Assembly (NCBI RefSeq): GCF_900636765.1
Contig: NZ_LR134313.1
Span: forward strand, 1,302,001-1,366,000
From: Neisseria canis
GTDB taxonomy: Bacteria; Pseudomonadota; Gammaproteobacteria; Burkholderiales; Neisseriaceae
Reading direction: 5' to 3'
DNA: 64,000 nucleotides
Shown here piece after piece: positions 8,197 through 16,587 of the stretch. Position numbers and translations under genes: made by a program. Positions within the stretch are counted from its first letter, which is position 1, and every line of letters begins with the position of its first letter. The notes under the pieces were generated by a model, which did no database searches, was not told where the DNA came from, and was given only the letters and a program-made list of their open reading frames with translations.

Positions 8197-9282
8197 TTAA
8201 AAAGCTTCGCCCACTTTCACGCCGCCGGCGGTGTCTTTGGGGGAAGCCAGTTGTGCGGTGGCAGCTTGTGCGGCTTGAAAATCGGGGTTTGTCATCACAG
8301 CCTCGGCTTCGGCGGGCGTTAAGGTATTCGCCATGTATTGCCAGCGGTCGGCCAATGCGGGGTTGGACGGAATCTCGAAACCTTTGCGCAATTCGTCGAC
8401 CAAATCGGGGCGGTTGCACACCAGCACGATGTCGCAGCCGGCATCAAACGATAATTTTGCCCGCTCTTTGATGCTGCCCGCTCCACATGCGCCTTCCATG
8501 GTGAGGTCGTCTGAAAAAATTACGCCGTTGAAACCGATGTCTTCACGCAGAATATCTTTCAGCCATTTGGCCGAAAAGCCAGCGGGTTGGCTATCGACTT
8601 GCGGGTAAACCACATGCGCGGGCATCACGGCCGCCATGCCTGCTGCGCTCATGCGGCGGAAAGGCACGATGTCGGCGGCTTCCAATTCGCTCAAACTGCG
8701 GTCGTCTTGCGGCAAAACGTGGTGGCTGTCGCCTTCGACGAAACCGTGGCCGGGAAAGTGTTTGCCGCACGATTTCATGCCGCCTTTGTTTAAGCCTTTC
8801 TGTAAAGCCAGTGCCAGCTCGGTAACGATTTCGGCGTTGCCGTGGAAACTGCGGTTGCCGATCACGGCGCATTGCCCCCAGTTCAAATCCAGCACGGGCG
8901 TAAACGACAAATCCACGCCGCACGCGCTCAATTCGGTTGCCAATACCCAACCCACTTGCTCGGCCTGCGCTTTGGCCGCTTCGGGGCTTTGCGTATCCCA
9001 AATTTCGCCGAGCACATTCATGGCGGGCAGGCGGGTAAAGCCGTCGATAAACCGCTGTACGCGGCCGCCTTCGTGGTCGACGGCGATAATCAGTTCGGGC
9101 GACCGCAAGGCTTTGATTTCTTTTACCAGCTCTTTAAGCTGCGCCACGTTTTCAAAATTGCGGCGGAACAAAATCACGCCGCCGACCGAAGGGTCGCACA
9201 GGCGTTGTTTTTCTTGCTCGGTAAGTTGGAAAGTGTTGACATCGGCCATCACGGGGCCGCGGGGGAGGAGGACGGGATACAT
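8197..9282 (-). CDS. nagZ: beta-N-acetylhexosaminidase NagZ
   Basis: Cytoplasmic glycoside hydrolase family 3 enzyme that removes GlcNAc from anhydro-muropeptides in peptidoglycan recycling. It contains GGVILFRRNF, IAVDHEGGRVQR, DLSFTPVLDLN, KHFPGHGFVEGDSHH (the mobile loop with the catalytic His of the Asp-His dyad) and IFSDDLTMEGA with the nucleophile Asp. The 361-residue length matches neisserial NagZ, which also begins near PRGPVMAD. GTG at the VMAD position would be a shorter alternative start. It forms its own transcription unit between two DUS hairpins. Confidence 0.95.
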   Translation of the reverse strand: MYPVLLPRGPVMADVNTFQLTEQEKQRLCDPSVGGVILFRRNFENVAQLKELVKEIKALRSPELIIAVDHEGGRVQRFIDGFTRLPAMNVLGEIWDTQSPEAAKAQAEQVGWVLATELSACGVDLSFTPVLDLNWGQCAVIGNRSFHGNAEIVTELALALQKGLNKGGMKSCGKHFPGHGFVEGDSHHVLPQDDRSLSELEAADIVPFRRMSAAGMAAVMPAHVVYPQVDSQPAGFSAKWLKDILREDIGFNGVIFSDDLTMEGACGAGSIKERAKLSFDAGCDIVLVCNRPDLVDELRKGFEIPSNPALADRWQYMANTLTPAEAEAVMTNPDFQAAQAATAQLASPKDTAGGVKVGEAF

Positions 9283-9317
9283 GGGTATTCTTTAAAAATC
9301 AAGGTTGGATAATGCGT

Positions 9318-9356
9318 TTTCAGACAGGCATCGGTCAGCCAAATGCCTGTCTGAAA
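9318..9356. terminator. paired-DUS hairpin between nagZ and degP
   Basis: 14-bp arms with an 11-base loop. It lies 14 bases beyond the degP stop (minus strand) and upstream of nagZ, so it probably ends degP transcription. Confidence 0.68.
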
Positions 9357-9369
9357 GAGATGGTCGGGC

Positions 9370-10860
9370 TTATTGCAGATTCAAAGCCAAAAACAGCGTG
9401 CTGCCTTTGCGTTCGACCAGCAGCGGGATATTTTTGCCCGAGCCGGAAACGGCGGTGCGGAAGCCGGCTTCGTCTTCCACTTTGCTTTGCGCGATAGACA
9501 GGATTTTGTCGCCGCGGCGGATGCCTGCGCGCTGCGCTACGCCGGTGGCATTTGTCACAACCAAATGTTTCTTGCCGTTATTGGAAATTTCGCGCAGGTT
9601 CATGCCCAATTCTTCAACGGCAAAGTCTTTGGCTTCGATATTTTGGGGCAATACGCTGCCGGCTTCTAGCTCGGCTTCGTCTTTATCGTCGGTGGCGGCG
9701 CCAAGCATCACTTTGAGTTCGCTTTCTTTGCCGTTGCGCCAGATACCCAGCGTGATTTCTTTACCGGGAACGAGGTTGCCGACCATTACAGGCAATTCGC
9801 TGGACGTGCGCACGGTTTCACTGTTTACGCTGCGTACAATGTCGCCGACCTGCAAACCTGCCTGTGCAGCCGGGCTGTTGGGCAGCACTTTGGCAATTAG
9901 GGCGCCGGTGGGTTTGTCGAGCTTGAATGATTTAGCCAAGTCGTAAGACACTTCCTGAATAATCACGCCCAATTGGCCGCGCTGCACTTTGCCGGTAGAT
10001 TTGAGCTGCTCAACCACGTTCATGGCGATGTCGATCGGGATGGCGAACGAAATGCCCATAAAGCCGCCGCTCCGGCTGTATATCTGCGAGTTGACGCCGA
10101 TAACCTGACCGTCGAGATTGAAGAGCGGGCCGCCAGAGTTTCCGGGGTTGATGGCTACGTCGGTTTGGATAAACGGCGTGTAGTTTTCATTCGGCAGGCT
10201 GCGGCCTTTGGCAGACACGATTCCGGAAGTGATGCTGTTGTCAAAGCCGAAAGGTGCGCCGATGGCGGCCACCCATTCGCCCGGCTTCAAATCGCGCGGA
10301 TTACCGATTTTGACTACAGGCAAATCTTTGGTGTCGATTTTTAAAAGTGCCACATCGGTTTGAGGGTCGGAGCCGATCAGCTTGGCAATGAATTCGCGCT
10401 TGTCGTTGAGGGTTACTTTGATTCTGTCCAATCCGCTCACAACGTGGGTATTGGTCAGGATGTAGCCGTCGGGGCTGATAATGAAGCCTGAGCCGAAATA
10501 TTGATCGCTGCTGCCGTCATCCTGCGGTACGTCGGGCGTGTTGGGTACCAAACGTTTGAAAAATTCGTAGAACGGGTCGTTGTCGGGGAAATGGTTTAAA
10601 TCCATTTCATCGTCTTTGCGCGGCCTGGCCGCGGCAGCCGGGTCTTTGTAGGCCTGGATGTTGACCACGGTTGCACCTTCCTGCTCGACCAGTTTGGCAA
10701 AGTCCGGCAGCGAGGCCGGAGCCTTTCTTTCAACTTTGGTTTCCACGGGCTTAACCGTGCTGGCGGCGGGCGGCTCTTGATTTAAACCCAGCTTGTCGCA
10801 GCCGGTAAGTGCAAGGCCGGCAGACAAGAGCAGAGTGAGGTATTGGGGTGTTGTTTTCAC
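9370..10860 (-). CDS. degP: DegP/MucD-type periplasmic serine protease, lipoprotein
   Basis: HtrA-family protease and chaperone of the envelope stress response. The leader ends in LTGC (Cys20), so it should be lipid-anchored, unlike E. coli DegP. The trypsin-like domain shows the triad His in TNTHVV, Asp in TDVALLKI and Ser in NPGNSGGPLF. Two PDZ domains follow (about 290-385, with PNSPAAQAGLQVGD, and 400-490, with AQRAGIRRGD). A D/E-rich disordered loop (KDEAELEAGS) separates them. The 496-residue length suits MucD/HtrA of Neisseria. It is a single-gene unit, and no sigma-E consensus was found in its upstream 100 bases. Confidence 0.93.
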   Translation of the reverse strand: MKTTPQYLTLLLSAGLALTGCDKLGLNQEPPAASTVKPVETKVERKAPASLPDFAKLVEQEGATVVNIQAYKDPAAAARPRKDDEMDLNHFPDNDPFYEFFKRLVPNTPDVPQDDGSSDQYFGSGFIISPDGYILTNTHVVSGLDRIKVTLNDKREFIAKLIGSDPQTDVALLKIDTKDLPVVKIGNPRDLKPGEWVAAIGAPFGFDNSITSGIVSAKGRSLPNENYTPFIQTDVAINPGNSGGPLFNLDGQVIGVNSQIYSRSGGFMGISFAIPIDIAMNVVEQLKSTGKVQRGQLGVIIQEVSYDLAKSFKLDKPTGALIAKVLPNSPAAQAGLQVGDIVRSVNSETVRTSSELPVMVGNLVPGKEITLGIWRNGKESELKVMLGAATDDKDEAELEAGSVLPQNIEAKDFAVEELGMNLREISNNGKKHLVVTNATGVAQRAGIRRGDKILSIAQSKVEDEAGFRTAVSGSGKNIPLLVERKGSTLFLALNLQ

Positions 10861-10958
10861 GATATTTCTTTCTTGTGATTGTTATCAGTATTTTATATTG
10901 TGTAATGCGGGATTGTAACGAAAACAAGCAAAGCTGAAAACTTGATTTAACAAGGTTT

Positions 10959-10970
10959 TTCAGACAGGCA
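10959..10970. repeat. single DUS downstream of nth
   Basis: Unpaired reverse-orientation copy ending ten bases before the nth stop codon, in the degP upstream region. No hairpin partner is visible. Confidence 0.8.
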
Positions 10971-10980
10971 TATGCAGTTT

Positions 10981-11622
10981 TCAGGATACGGGCAGGGTTT
11001 TTGCCGGATATTCGCACAAATCGTTGATCAGGCACCGTTCGCACAGCGGTTTTTGCGCTTTGCAGGTGTAGCGGCCGTGCAGAATCAGCCAGTGGTGCGC
11101 GTCGAGAATAAATTCTTTCGGCACGAATTTCATCAGCTTGTCTTCCACTTCGCGCACGTTTTTGCCGGGCGCGATTTTGGTTCGGTTCGAGACGCGGAAA
11201 ATATGCGTGTCCACCGCCATCGCGGGCTGGCCGAATGCGGTGTTGAGCACCACGTTGGCGGTTTTCCTGCCTACGCCGGGCAGGGCTTCCAAGGCTTCGC
11301 GGGTTTGCGGCACTTCTCCGCCGTATTGCGCCAGCAGGATGCGGCAGGTTTCGATAATGTGTTTGGATTTGGTTTTATACAGGCCGATGGTTTTGGTGTA
11401 TTCCATCACGCCTTCCAAACCCAAATCCAGCATGGCTTGCGGTGTGTTTGCAACAGGGAAAAGCTTGGCCGTGGCTTTGTTGACGCCCACATCCGTGGCC
11501 TGCGCGGAAAGCAGCACGGCAATCAGAAGCTCAAACGGGCTGTTGTAGTTCAATTCGGTGGTCGGGTGCGGGTTTGCCGCACGCAGCCGCTCGAAAATTT
11601 CTTGGCGGATTTGTTTGTTCAT
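10981..11622 (-). CDS. nth: endonuclease III (DNA glycosylase/AP lyase)
   Basis: Base-excision repair enzyme that removes oxidised pyrimidines and nicks abasic sites. Helix-hairpin-helix LPGVGRKTANVVL carries the catalytic Lys. VDTHIFRVSNR gives the catalytic Asp. The C-terminal 4Fe-4S loop reads CKAQKPLCERCLINDLC with the expected C-x6-C-x2-C-x5-C spacing. Length 213 is typical (about 210). No clear Shine-Dalgarno is seen before the ATG. The SNase-like gene lies 72 bases upstream in the same direction, so the two could be co-transcribed. Confidence 0.96.
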   Translation of the reverse strand: MNKQIRQEIFERLRAANPHPTTELNYNSPFELLIAVLLSAQATDVGVNKATAKLFPVANTPQAMLDLGLEGVMEYTKTIGLYKTKSKHIIETCRILLAQYGGEVPQTREALEALPGVGRKTANVVLNTAFGQPAMAVDTHIFRVSNRTKIAPGKNVREVEDKLMKFVPKEFILDAHHWLILHGRYTCKAQKPLCERCLINDLCEYPAKTLPVS

Positions 11623-11693
11623 GTTCGGTTTGTGTGTTCAAACAGGCATGGGTGTGGCGGAAATGCTGCGGTATTTTTATTTTTGGTTTGCGG

Positions 11694-12254
11694 TTATTGC
11701 GCGTTTTGGCGCTGCTCGTGGCGGAATTCCCAAGGCGCTTGCGGTTTTTTTGCATGCCATAAGCCGCGGCGTTCGCTCCGTGCGCTGGATTCGGCGCTCC
11801 CGTAGGCTTGGTAGTCGGCCTTACGCTGCTTTTTGCGGGCTATGGAAACATAGTGCCATGCGTGGCCGTTTTCAAGCTGGATAAGGTTTACATCGCGCCC
11901 GTTGAGCTTCACTTGCGCCACTTCGCGCCGGTAGCGGTCGCGTTCGAATACCGCCACTTCCACGCTTTGCCCCTCCAGCAGGGCGGCGAGCGCTTTGCGG
12001 CTGGCTTCGCCGTGGGTTTGCTGCAATTCGGGTGCATCGATATAAGCCATTCGGATTTTGTGTTTTTGGCCGTGAAGGTCGGTTACGCGTATGGTGTCGC
12101 CGTCGCTCACGCCGACAACCGCCGCTTGATAAACGCTGTGTGCGACGGGGCGGCTTTGCTGCGTTTCCCAACCGGCTTGGGGTGTATGGTTTGCCGGGTC
12201 GATGCAGGCGGTGAGGGCGAGTAGGGCGGTAAGTGCGGCTGAACGGGTAAGCAT
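11694..12254 (-). CDS. thermonuclease-like (SNase domain) lipoprotein, 186 aa
   Basis: Calcium-dependent nuclease fold with a lipoprotein signal ending LTAC (Cys17), so probably periplasmic or surface anchored. The SNase core shows VVGVSDGDTIRVTD, KIRMAYIDAPE (catalytic Arg and Asp/Glu region), GEASRKAL and DRYRREVAQVKLNGRDVN, the second arginine region. LENGHAWHYV is the usual late motif. The C-terminus is Arg/Lys/Gln rich. Anchored nucleases of this type could act on extracellular DNA, which matters in a naturally competent host; that role is inferred. It lies upstream of nth on the same strand. Confidence 0.85.
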   Translation of the reverse strand: MLTRSAALTALLALTACIDPANHTPQAGWETQQSRPVAHSVYQAAVVGVSDGDTIRVTDLHGQKHKIRMAYIDAPELQQTHGEASRKALAALLEGQSVEVAVFERDRYRREVAQVKLNGRDVNLIQLENGHAWHYVSIARKKQRKADYQAYGSAESSARSERRGLWHAKKPQAPWEFRHEQRQNAQ

Positions 12255-12307
12255 GGCGGTATTAGGTTTGCGATAAAAGTATGATTGTACGCAGGATGCG
12301 GGCGGAT

Positions 12308-12348
12308 ACCAATGCCTGTCTGAAACCTTTTTTCAGACAGGCATTTGG
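12308..12348. terminator. paired-DUS hairpin, nuclease gene upstream side
   Basis: Near-perfect arms of about 18 bp with a five-base loop, one mismatch near the base. It borders the Correia-like element directly on the right. With no plus-strand gene ending here, it may terminate transcripts coming from the AT-rich gene at 12645. Confidence 0.55.
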
Positions 12349-12492
12349 TATAGTCAACCGACTTGATTTTTACTACGGCGTTGTTGCACCTTAGCTCAAA
12401 GAGATCGATTTTGTAAGCTGCTGAAGCAGTAACAAAATCAGTCCCGTACTATGCTGTACTGTCTTCGGCTTGCTGCCTTGTATTAAAAATCA
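12349..12492. repeat. degenerate Correia-like repeat element
   Basis: About 144 bases that align by eye with the reverse complement of the neisserial Correia element as I remember it: start TATAGT, then ACGGCGTTG, CCTTAGCTCAAAGAGA, a central stem with arms GATTTTGT (12407) and ACAAAATC (12432), then CCGTACTAT, TGTACTGTCTTCGGCTTG and GCCTTG. The right terminal repeat is eroded. The copy is diverged, so it is probably old and immobile. It contains no ORF. Confidence 0.65.
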
Positions 12493-12644
12493 TGGGGCTG
12501 TTCTAGATAACTAGGGATATTCACTTGAATTAGAATTATCCTTATGAGAAAAAGCCGTTTAAGCTAGTATAAACAGAAGAACTTTCATTTTCCCTACTAC
12601 GGTAGTTGTAAAATAAAAGTCATGCCTATTATTACAACTCATTG
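12493..12644. other. AT-rich intergenic stretch next to the Correia-like element
   Basis: No gene is visible. The segment includes TTCTAGATAACTAGGG, which looks like the edge of an insertion element, and a short dyad around CCCTACTACGGTAG. It marks the boundary where base composition drops sharply. Confidence 0.3.
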
Positions 12645-13157
12645 CTATTTCCTTTTTTGCAATGAAAGGGAGCCTAATATCATAATTGAGTAGTAAAACA
12701 AAACTATATAGATAAAAAAATTAATGTATGCTGATCTTTTGTATTCCATTATGAAACGCGTAGAATTTGAAGAATCCATATTCATGGATAAACAATATAA
12801 AAAAAATATTAAGTAAAATATAAATTTAATATGAGTGGGGTTTCCATTAAATTTGAAAAATTTATTTATATTGTTCAAAGTACTAGTTGTGTTTTTTTTG
12901 AAAAACATGAAGATATGAAAATTTATGAAGAGTAATATTGATGAAATATAAATAACGTCAAACAGCCATTTGTTTCTATATTCTGCCTCCATCATTGTTT
13001 GTGAACTTTTAGTTAACCCGACAAAGTTTTCAGGAACAAAGAACAAACTAATAAATATTAAAAAAGGCATTCCCATAGTCATAATTTTTGGGAAATACAT
13101 AATATTTTCTAGATCTAACAATAGCTTAGGTAAAAAAGAATCTCGTGTTCTTTCCAT
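12645..13157 (-). CDS. AT-rich hypothetical membrane protein, 170 aa
   Basis: I do not recognise this protein. It has about four hydrophobic segments (roughly residues 28-42, 66-86, 108-127 and 143-163) separated by Asn/Lys-rich loops such as TTSTLNNINKFFKFNGN, so an inner-membrane location is likely. Codons are strongly A/T biased (many TTT, ATA, AAT), unlike all neighbours, which points to recent transfer. The start region (MERTRDSF) has no strong Shine-Dalgarno; an internal Met at 20, 26 or 28 is possible. It stands alone between the Correia-like element and the small basic ORF. It could be an orphan immunity-type membrane protein, but nothing proves that. Confidence 0.5.
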   Translation of the reverse strand: MERTRDSFLPKLLLDLENIMYFPKIMTMGMPFLIFISLFFVPENFVGLTKSSQTMMEAEYRNKWLFDVIYISSILLFINFHIFMFFKKNTTSTLNNINKFFKFNGNPTHIKFIFYLIFFLYCLSMNMDSSNSTRFIMEYKRSAYINFFIYIVLFYYSIMILGSLSLQKRK

Positions 13158-13390
13158 GTCTAAAATCCTAGGGGTCTTAAATAAAGTTTTTGTATTCCTG
13201 TCCTACAGATAATATTACATGTATGGTTTTGGATAGATAAAAACTTGATAATCTTTAGGGCTGTTAACGGTAAAATAAAGTATCAAATTTCCATTTTAAA
13301 ACAATTGGTTTTGATTCAATATATCGGAGAATCGGGATGACTGCGCAGTGCGGTTGTGCGGCTGCTGTTTGATTTGGGGACATGATTACA

Positions 13391-13425
13391 AATGCCTGTC
13401 TGAAAAAAGGTTTCAGACAGGCATT
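13391..13425. terminator. paired-DUS hairpin after the 38-aa ORF
   Basis: 15-bp arms with a five-base centre. It lies 42 bases beyond the stop of the minus-strand ORF at 13467-13583, a placement matching that of other genes in this window. Confidence 0.6.
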
Positions 13426-13466
13426 GGTTGAATAACGGGTTGCAGCTTTAAATAGCATTTAATTTA

Positions 13467-13583
13467 TCAGCAGTGTTTGGTGCTTTTGCGCGAACGGGCC
13501 GTGTGTTGGCGGATGGCGCTTTGTTTGGCGAGGAAAGCGCGTTTGGCTGCTTGGAATATTATTTGTCTTCTACGGTGTTGCAT
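13467..13583 (-). CDS. small basic protein, 38 aa, hypothetical
   Basis: Reading the minus strand gives MQHRRRQIIFQAAKRAF and onward to SRKSTKHC, then TGA. About one third of the residues are Arg, Lys or His, so it could bind nucleic acid or membranes. AAAGGA stands seven bases before the ATG, a good ribosome site. An AT-rich promoter-like stretch lies upstream and a DUS hairpin downstream. I know no family for it. The clean start signal and own terminator favour a real gene, but at this length chance cannot be excluded. Confidence 0.45.
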   Translation of the reverse strand: MQHRRRQIIFQAAKRAFLAKQSAIRQHTARSRKSTKHC

Positions 13584-13704
13584 AATCAATCCTTTCTTTA
13601 TTATTGATATTTTGCTTTTTAGTATTCGTAATATGACAGGCTTTGCAAAATAAAGAAAGGTGTTTTACACCAAGCGGCATTATGTAAGGTTCTGCGGTTT
13701 CGGG

Positions 13705-14076
13705 TTAAGGCCACAGCCAAGCCCATACGCGGCGGCCTTCGCTTTGCAGGATCATAAAGGTGCGGCAGGCTGCCGGTGTGGTCATGGTTTCCAAACCTAT
13801 GCCTTTTGCGGCGAGTTTGGCGGTGATTTTGGGGTGGAGGAAACTGTGTTTGCTGCCTGTGCCTACTAAAATAACTTCCGGCGGGGCGGTATGCTCAAGC
13901 CCAGACAGGAAAAATTGTTCGTCAACGGCTTGCAGTGGGGTTTCGCCTATGGGGATGATTTCTTTGTCGGTAACGCAAAGCGGCAGGCGGTGGCCGGTGC
14001 CGTTGATTTCTATTTCCTCTGCATTGCAGGCGGTGATGGACAGTGTGTCTTGCGGGCGGTTTTCTTCAATATGCAT
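13705..14076 (-). CDS. Mth938-like (DUF498) domain protein, 123 aa
   Basis: Single-domain protein of the Mth938/DUF498 family, related to mitochondrial complex I assembly factor NDUFAF3. Typical features are the long beta strands in the first half, EVILVGTGSKHSFLHP in the middle, and KGIGLETMTTPAACRTFMILQSEGRRVWAWL at the end, where AACRTFN-like residues define the family. The molecular role in bacteria is unknown. It starts 99 bases from hom and is divergently transcribed from it, with a promoter-sized gap between. Confidence 0.82.
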   Translation of the reverse strand: MHIEENRPQDTLSITACNAEEIEINGTGHRLPLCVTDKEIIPIGETPLQAVDEQFFLSGLEHTAPPEVILVGTGSKHSFLHPKITAKLAAKGIGLETMTTPAACRTFMILQSEGRRVWAWLWP

Positions 14077-14175
14077 GGTGTTTCTTTCTTGGTTTTTCGG
14101 CCAAAATCGGTTAGGATTACTGGTTTATTTTGTAACAGTTTATACCAGCGCATCAGGGCTTAACAAGGAGATAGG

Positions 14176-15495
14176 ATGAAGCCAGTCAATATCGGTATCT
14201 TGAGTTTGGGAACCGTGGGGAAAGGAACGGTTGAGGTGTTGAACCATAATGCCGAAGAAATCAGCCGCCGTTTGGGGCGTGATGTTAATGTGTTTATGGT
14301 TTCTACGCGCAATCTGGAAAACGCGCGCCGTATCTGCCCTGAGCAGACTTTAATCACAACCGACCCTTTCGAGGTGGTAAGGCATCCTGAAGTTGATGTG
14401 GTGGTTGAATTGTTCGGCGGTACGGAAATCGCCAAAGATTTGGTGCTGGAAGCGATTAATCAGGGCAAACATGTGGTTACCGCCAATAAAAAGCTTTTGG
14501 CCGAATACGGCAACGAGATTTTTGCCAAAGCCGAAGAAAAAAACGTGATGGTTCAGTTTGAAGCGGCGGTGGCCGGCGGCATTCCGATTATCAAGGCTTT
14601 GAGGGAAGGCTTGGCCGCCAACAATATCCGCAGCATTGCCGGAATTATCAACGGAACCAGCAATTTTATTTTGAGCGAGATGCGTGAAAAAGGCAGCACG
14701 TTTGCCGATGTGTTGAAGCAGGCTCAGGAGTTGGGCTATGCGGAAGCCGATCCTACTTTTGATATTGAAGGCCATGATGCCGGTCATAAAATTACCATTA
14801 TGTCGGCTTTGGCTTTCGGAACGCCCGTGAATTTCAATGCATGTTATCTCGAAGGCATCAGCAAGCTAGACAGCCGCGACATCAAATATGCCGAAGAATT
14901 GGGTTACCGCATCAAATTATTGGGGATTACGCGCAAAACCGATAAAGGCATCGAATTGCGGGTGCATCCCACTCTGATTCCCGAGGTGCGGCTGATTGCA
15001 AATGTAAACGGCGTGATGAATGCTGTGCGTGTGGATGCGGATATGGTGGGGGAAACCCTGTATTACGGTGCGGGCGCAGGCTCGCTGCCTACTGCCAGCG
15101 CGGTGGTGGCTGATATTGTGGACATCAGCCGCTTGATTACTGCGGATACCGGCAACCGCGTGCCGCCTTTGGCGTTTCAGTCGAAAGAGGTTAAAGAGCA
15201 GCTCATCCTGCCGATGGATGAGATTGTCAGCAGCTATTATCTGCGGGTTCAGGTGGATGATGAGCCCGGCGTGATGGCGCAGATTACTAAATTGCTTGCA
15301 GATGAAAAAGTATCGATTGAAGCGTTGATTCAGAAAGGTGTGATTGACCAATCAACGGCGGAGATTGTGATTTTGACACACAGCACCATCGAAAAACGTG
15401 TGAAAGCGGTGATTGCCGGTATCGAGCAATTGCCTTGTGTGCGCGGCGGTGTAACGATGATCCGTATGGAGAGCTTGCATGGCAGAAACGGATAA
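14176..15495 (+). CDS. hom: homoserine dehydrogenase
   Basis: Reduces aspartate-semialdehyde to homoserine on the route to threonine and methionine. The N-terminal NAD(P) fold has GILSLGTVGKGT; VTANKKLLAEYG and EAAVAGGIPII follow, then GIINGTSNFIL and AEADPTFDIEGHDAGHK, which holds the catalytic Asp/Lys region. A C-terminal ACT domain (about 355-430, YYLRVQVDDEPGVMAQIT) suggests threonine feedback. 439 residues is normal. AAGGAG precedes the ATG by about six bases. The last 17 bases overlap the start of the next gene, so translation of the two is probably coupled. Confidence 0.96.
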   Translation: MKPVNIGILSLGTVGKGTVEVLNHNAEEISRRLGRDVNVFMVSTRNLENARRICPEQTLITTDPFEVVRHPEVDVVVELFGGTEIAKDLVLEAINQGKHVVTANKKLLAEYGNEIFAKAEEKNVMVQFEAAVAGGIPIIKALREGLAANNIRSIAGIINGTSNFILSEMREKGSTFADVLKQAQELGYAEADPTFDIEGHDAGHKITIMSALAFGTPVNFNACYLEGISKLDSRDIKYAEELGYRIKLLGITRKTDKGIELRVHPTLIPEVRLIANVNGVMNAVRVDADMVGETLYYGAGAGSLPTASAVVADIVDISRLITADTGNRVPPLAFQSKEVKEQLILPMDEIVSSYYLRVQVDDEPGVMAQITKLLADEKVSIEALIQKGVIDQSTAEIVILTHSTIEKRVKAVIAGIEQLPCVRGGVTMIRMESLHGRNG

Positions 15496-15922
15496 GCAAC
15501 CGGAATCGGCGCAAAGCGAAGAGCAGCTGTGTGCGGCGGAGTTGAAAAAGAGCAAAGCAAAAATCCGCACCATCCGCATTTGGCTGTGGGTGATTGCCGG
15601 TTTGTTTGCCGGGTTTTTCTTTCTCTCACAATGTGCGATGTCCAAGCCGAAAGCGAAATCGGCCATTATTGAATCGTGCATCAAGAATGTGCCGTTTACC
15701 GATAAATGGCAGGCGGATTTGAAGGCGCGGGGTTTGGAAGGCCAGTCTGAAAAACTGATTCGGGATTACTGCGTTTGTATGTGGGATGAGCCGCTGGAGA
15801 AGCTGACCGACAAGCAAATCCGTTCGATGAGTAAGATAGACGCAAAAGCACAGCTTGATTTGTTGGGTGGTGCCGATGCGTTTGAAAAACGCGATGAGCA
15901 ATGCGTTGCACGGTTGAAATAA
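15479..15922 (+). CDS. hypothetical single-pass membrane protein, 147 aa
   Basis: Unrecognised protein. A charged cytoplasmic N-terminus (1-30) leads to one transmembrane helix (about 31-50, IRIWLWVIAGLFAGFFFLSQ) and a periplasmic domain of about 95 residues with cysteines in IIESCIKN, YCVCMW and EQCVARLK that could form disulfides. The pattern of C...CxC...C with predicted helices resembles small neisserial proteins of unknown function. It starts inside the 3' end of hom, a 17-base overlap, and ends at a strong terminator, so it belongs to the hom transcription unit. Confidence 0.7.
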   Translation: MAETDKQPESAQSEEQLCAAELKKSKAKIRTIRIWLWVIAGLFAGFFFLSQCAMSKPKAKSAIIESCIKNVPFTDKWQADLKARGLEGQSEKLIRDYCVCMWDEPLEKLTDKQIRSMSKIDAKAQLDLLGGADAFEKRDEQCVARLK

Positions 15923-15958
15923 ACGAAACCGCCTGATGATTCATCAGGCGGTTTCGTT
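15922..15958 (+). terminator. rho-independent terminator of the hom operon
   Basis: 18-bp arms (AACGAAACCGCCTGATGA) around a central base, followed by TTATT. It begins in the stop codon of the membrane protein gene. Unlike most terminators here it contains no DUS. Confidence 0.85.
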
Positions 15959-15975
15959 ATTAAGGAGCGGCAGAG

Positions 15976-16524
15976 ATGCGTGAGTGGCAGATTTATTGTG
16001 CAGGTGGCGATGTGTTTTTACCGGAGCCGAAGCGCGGGCAGGTGTTTGATAATATGAAAAAGTTGGCTGAAGATTTTTCAGACAGGCATAGCAGCTTCCG
16101 GCTGTTGATTCCTTTGGATAACGAAATTGTTTTGCAGCAGGGCGGTTCGGCGGAGGTAAAACGCGCCAACGCGCTTACAATCCGTTTGGCTAACGAAGAG
16201 ATGATACGCCGCTGCGATGCGGTGATTGCCAACCTGTCGCCGTTTCGCGGCGAAGAGCCCGATTGCGGAACGGCGTACGAATGCGGTTTTGCACGGGCTT
16301 TGGGTAAACCCGTATTGGTGTACACCGATAATCCGGCAGAGCAAACGGCCAAATATGCGGGGTTTGATTTTAACCGTGAAGCAGCGGACGGCAGGTTTGC
16401 TTATTCGGAAGTAGAGGACTTTGCGTTGCCGTTCAACCTGATGCTTTATGATGCAGACATGTCTGTGTTTGCAGGTTTTGAGGATGCTTTGCGGTTTTAT
16501 GCGGATTGGAACGGTAAGGCATGA
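15976..16524 (+). CDS. nucleoside 2-deoxyribosyltransferase family protein, 182 aa
   Basis: Salvage-type enzyme that exchanges bases on deoxynucleosides, or hydrolyses them. Family marks are IYCAGGDVFLPEP at the start, CDAVIANLSPFRGEEPDCGTAYECGFARALGKPV, where the Asp and the Glu of the active site are expected, and a C-terminal FNLMLYDAD. TAAGGAG precedes the ATG by nine bases. A complete DUS is embedded in the coding sequence near 16077 and supplies the residues FSDRH, in a loop before the conserved core. It may be co-transcribed with the following DUF1275 gene, 63 bases away. Confidence 0.85.
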   Translation: MREWQIYCAGGDVFLPEPKRGQVFDNMKKLAEDFSDRHSSFRLLIPLDNEIVLQQGGSAEVKRANALTIRLANEEMIRRCDAVIANLSPFRGEEPDCGTAYECGFARALGKPVLVYTDNPAEQTAKYAGFDFNREAADGRFAYSEVEDFALPFNLMLYDADMSVFAGFEDALRFYADWNGKA

Positions 16525-16587
16525 TGAGTGAATATCGGATTTTGTCTGCCAAACCATTTAGAATCAAATGTTTAATAGGGAGGGGCA

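Noticed and set aside
13337..13372. Eleven-codon Cys-containing ORF (MTAQCGCAAAV)
   Set aside because: Too short to support from sequence alone, and flanked by sequence without promoter features.
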